Assembly: GCA_027450125.1 (NCBI GenBank)
Contig: DAIDKG010000454.1
Span: forward strand, 1 to 5,570
Length of the DNA stretch: 5,570 nt
Reading direction: 5' to 3'
From: Bordetella sp.
GTDB taxonomy: Bacteria; Pseudomonadota; Gammaproteobacteria; Burkholderiales; Burkholderiaceae_B
Part shown: piece by piece, positions 5,062-5,570 of the stretch
Layout: each line of letters starts with the position of its first letter
How positions within the stretch are numbered: position 1 is the first letter of the stretch
Notes under the pieces: model-generated
Told to the model about the DNA's origin: nothing
The model's input: only the letters and a program-made list of their open reading frames with translations
Databases searched by the model: none
Program-made: the position numbers and the translations under genes

Positions 5062-5570
5062 GCGAGGAAGTCCCGCGGATCGGCAACGCGGCCGGCGAGG
5101 GCCGACGCCGCCACGGTGTAGGGCGAGGCGAGATAGACCCTGGCCGAGTCCGAACCCATGCGGCCCTTGAAATTGCGCGCCGTGGTCGAGATCACACTGG
5201 CGCCATCGGGTATGGACCTGCCGTAGCCTGAGCACGCGCCGCACGAACTGGGCAGCACTTCGGCGCCCGATTGCACCAGCCGGGCCATGATGCCTTCGCG
5301 CTCGGCGTGCTTCTGGTCGCGCAGGCTGGCCGGCGCGTCCATGAGCTTGACGCCGCCGGCCACCGGGCGGCCGCGCAAGACGCGATCGGCTGCGCGCAGG
5401 TCATCGAGCTTGGCGCCGGTGCAGGCGCCGATATAGGCCGCCTGCACCGGCGTGCCGGGGTAGTCGCCCACCGGCGCCGCATTGGCCGGGCTGTGCGGCG
5501 CCGCGACCTGCGGCGCGAGCGTGCCGGCGTCGAAATCGTGGCGTTCGACCGGCGCATCGGCGTCGGTCTG
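5058..5570 (-). CDS. LeuC-like aconitase-family dehydratase large subunit, C-terminal part
   Basis: The gene runs off the right edge; 170 C-terminal residues are visible and the frame is open to base 5570, so the GTG at 5471 is not the start. By family this subunit carries a 4Fe-4S cluster that binds the substrate directly in a cytoplasmic hydro-lyase. All three expected cluster ligands are in the window: Cys in YIGACTG (codon 5421-5423) and both Cys of SSCGACSG (5241-5243 and 5232-5234). The upstream stretch PQVAAPHSP and the downstream ISTTARNFKGRMG and YLASPYTVAASALAG are typical of the archaeal-type LeuC/HacA/DmdA group. GACTG replaces the usual GSCTN and ARN replaces NRN, so the active site differs from textbook isopropylmalate isomerase. 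It is the first visible gene of a translationally coupled set with the LeuD-like subunit and the lyase. No promoter is visible because the start lies outside. Confidence 0.9.
   Translation of the reverse strand, partial: QTDADAPVERHDFDAGTLAPQVAAPHSPANAAPVGDYPGTPVQAAYIGACTGAKLDDLRAADRVLRGRPVAGGVKLMDAPASLRDQKHAEREGIMARLVQSGAEVLPSSCGACSGYGRSIPDGASVISTTARNFKGRMGSDSARVYLASPYTVAASALAGRVADPRDFLA

Overview
The window is GC-rich, densely coding DNA with tight gene packing. It looks like a chromosomal segment of a beta-proteobacterium, most likely of the Bordetella/Achromobacter (Alcaligenaceae) type. This is inferred from the base composition, codon use (third positions dominated by G and C) and the presence of the long GlcD-GlcF-like FAD/iron-sulfur fusion oxidoreductase common in Burkholderiales. 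I see no mobile element, tRNA, rRNA, CRISPR array or other sign of recent transfer.

Layout. On the plus strand, bases 1-1817 hold the C-terminal part of a large FAD-linked oxidoreductase: the end of the FAD-oxidase C domain, two 4Fe-4S motifs and two cysteine-rich CCG domains. It is followed after 23 bases by a complete NAD(P)-dependent D-2-hydroxyacid dehydrogenase of the glycerate dehydrogenase/hydroxypyruvate reductase type (1841-2803). The two are probably co-transcribed and both act on 2-hydroxyacid/2-oxoacid pairs. On the minus strand, read from right to left, are the C-terminal 170 residues of an aconitase-family large subunit (LeuC-like), a complete short LeuD-like small subunit (4537-5061), a complete isocitrate lyase/PEP mutase-superfamily lyase (3656-4540) and a complete PxpA/LamB-YcsF protein (2810-3574). 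The first three are joined by two ATGA stop/start overlaps. PxpA is separated from the lyase by 81 bases holding two inverted repeats, one of them terminator-like. The two gene sets converge with only 6 bases between their stop codons.

How the genes may work together. The LeuC-like/LeuD-like pair plus a lyase with an intact KRCGH catalytic motif makes a hydratase-lyase module. An unsaturated di- or tricarboxylic acid would be hydrated to a 2-hydroxyacid, which the lyase would cleave, probably to pyruvate (or glyoxylate) plus a second acid. The same family pairing is known for dimethylmaleate hydratase (DmdAB) and 2,3-dimethylmalate lyase (Dml) in anaerobic nicotinate breakdown by Eubacterium barkeri. 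Active-site details (GACTG in the large subunit, YMKF in the small-subunit specificity loop) suggest this is not ordinary leucine-pathway isopropylmalate isomerase. The real substrate cannot be read from the sequence. PxpA would supply the A subunit of 5-oxoprolinase, but pxpB and pxpC are not in the window.
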